From positions 3,261,611 to 3,325,610 of the forward strand of contig JAVSGI010000005.1 in NCBI GenBank assembly GCA_032334235.1: 64,000 bases of DNA. The letters run 5' to 3'. Numbering within the stretch: position 1 is the stretch's first letter; every line of letters begins with the position of its first letter. Origin of the DNA: Paracoccaceae bacterium Fryx2 (GTDB lineage: Bacteria; Pseudomonadota; Alphaproteobacteria; Rhodobacterales; Rhodobacteraceae). The translations under genes and the position numbers were made by a program. Below, piece by piece: positions 63,241-64,000 of the stretch. A model generated the notes under the pieces. It ran no database searches. It was not told where the DNA came from and worked only from the letters and a program-made list of their open reading frames with translations.

Positions 63241-63727
63241 GGGCTTCCAGCACCCTCTGCAGGATCGCGGCCTCGATTGTCACCGGTTTGGCCGTTTGTT
63301 TCTCCACCTCTGCCGCCACTTCGGCGGCCATTAATGCCGCCACCCTGCTGGGCCAGGTGATCCATGTGTCGCGTTCTTGACGCGCCAACCGGAACACCAG
63401 CGCTTCGGCGCGGGCGCGGTCGACCAGCGTACCCTTCTTCTTCTGGATGCCAAGTTGCTTGTCCTGCGCCTGGTAGACGGTCAGCGCGGTGCGGGCCTTC
63501 AGGTATGACGAGCTGTCGGCGGGGCCGCTGAAACTGCTATCGCCGCCGCCAGTGCTGCGCCGCTGCTGGTCGGGGTCGGTCATGTCGGCCCGCCGTACAT
63601 CGGACGCCGCCGCGTTGATCGACCCGTCGCTGTAGACCACCAAGCGGCTGGCCTTGCGTGCCTTCTGGATCGCCCCGCGCGACAGGCCGGTATGAGCGGA
63701 ATACTCGCGTTCTGACATACCTTCCAT
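63188..63727 (-). CDS. Terminase small subunit-like protein (Nu1-type)
   Basis: The 179-residue product starts with a helix-turn-helix ('SEREYSAHTGLSRGAIQKARKASRLVVYSDGSIN', about 4-37) followed by a polar linker and a helical C-terminus ('GTLVDRARAEALVFRLARQERDTWITWPSRVAALMAAEVAAEVEK'). This is the Nu1-type DNA-recognition subunit. It overlaps the large subunit by 53 bases. The AT-rich stretch 63728-63867 upstream holds no gene and likely contains the late promoter. Confidence 0.8.
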   Translation of the reverse strand: MEGMSEREYSAHTGLSRGAIQKARKASRLVVYSDGSINAAASDVRRADMTDPDQQRRSTGGGDSSFSGPADSSSYLKARTALTVYQAQDKQLGIQKKKGTLVDRARAEALVFRLARQERDTWITWPSRVAALMAAEVAAEVEKQTAKPVTIEAAILQRVLEAHVRQHLEALADLRVSLG

Positions 63728-63867
63728 GGCGATTTCATTAACCTCAAGATATTGTAATTAAACGAAAATAACGACCTTATTCAGTTGATTACACTCCTCG
63801 ATAGAGCGATTCATGGTGCAAGGCAAACGGGTGCATCGCACCCCTTAAATGAGGATCGGAGACCACC

Positions 63868-64000
63868 ATGCGCGCACAGGAAAAGATGGGACACAGCTCG
63901 ATGAGCGACGGATGGCGGGACCACACCAGCCCCGCGCAAGAGCGGGTGAACTGGGTGATGGACGAAGTCATGTCGGGGCGGATGAGCCAGGAAGGCGGAA
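63868..64000 (+). CDS. Start of an unknown gene, cut by the window edge
   Basis: A plus-strand frame starts with ggag 8 bases before the ATG and reads 'MRAQEKMGHSSMSDGWRDHT', then 'AQERVNWVMDEVMSGRMSQEGG', open to the end. Several Met residues and a helical pattern are visible, but I do not recognise it. It is divergent from the terminase genes and may belong to the prophage's early or middle region. Confidence 0.4.
   Translation, partial: MRAQEKMGHSSMSDGWRDHTSPAQERVNWVMDEVMSGRMSQEGG

Noticed and set aside
32934..63727. Gene transfer agent cluster
   Set aside because: The order GpA terminase, gpW, gpB-type portal, S49 protease, gpD and gpE is lambda-like, with its own lysis and fibre genes; it does not follow the Rhodobacter GTA order, and a full prophage is the simpler reading.
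1..64000. CRISPR array
   Set aside because: No regularly spaced direct repeats were seen; the only short tandem repeats are the 10-mers at 1731 and 12486 without spacers.

Overview
The window is GC-rich DNA of an alphaproteobacterium, most likely from the Rhodobacterales. This rests on codon and base composition, the style of the phage genes and the small lipoproteins; no housekeeping gene fixes the genus. Almost everything in it is accessory: an integrated element, an insertion-sequence graveyard, a defence island with a complete type 3 BREX locus, and a lambda-like siphoprophage.

Left part (1-12.75 kb). An integrated element runs from beyond the left edge to a 51-bp copy of the 3' half of an initiator-type tRNA-Met(CAT) gene at 12698-12748, next to a tyrosine integrase. 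It holds phage-style small genes (36-1652, minus strand) and a pile of dead transposons: two frameshifted IS1380-type transposases, an IS256 fragment, an IS66 fragment and a full IS21-family copy. Two small lipoprotein genes and a regulator-like gene (10415-11011) lie among them.

Middle part (12.9-32.9 kb). A large unknown protein with a UPF0149-like C-terminus, a RecD2-type helicase, a secreted thermonuclease-like protein and an exonuclease I homologue precede a seven-gene plus-strand locus: WYL regulator (brxR), brxF, brxC, pglX, brxHII, pglZ, brxA. This is a type 3 BREX phage-defence operon. The middle of pglX is clearly AT-richer than its surroundings and looks exchanged.

Right part (32.9-63.7 kb). 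All prophage late genes are on the minus strand and read right to left: terminase, gpW, portal, protease, decoration protein, capsid, connector and tail genes, tape measure, tip genes, central fibre protein J, then side-fibre genes and a lysis module (holin, endolysin, overlapping Rz/Rz1). The tail chaperone pair is joined by a -1 slippery site. Seven single-base frameshifts lie in structural genes between 50.2 and 57.2 kb.

The most unusual part is at the fibre end of the prophage. Five tightly coupled genes follow the second fibre set: a 301-aa Ig-like protein, a TIGR02466-type 2OG-Fe(II) oxygenase, a 95-aa protein with a fibre-like N-terminus and the C-terminus NCNCNCRC, a second oxygenase with an HxD motif, and a radical SAM/SPASM protein. 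I read this as a phage-encoded modification cassette for a Cys-rich fibre-tip peptide. The radical SAM gene is cut into three in-frame-reconstructable pieces by two further copies of the same 2578-bp IS21 element, each with clean target duplications, so the pathway was intact until recently.
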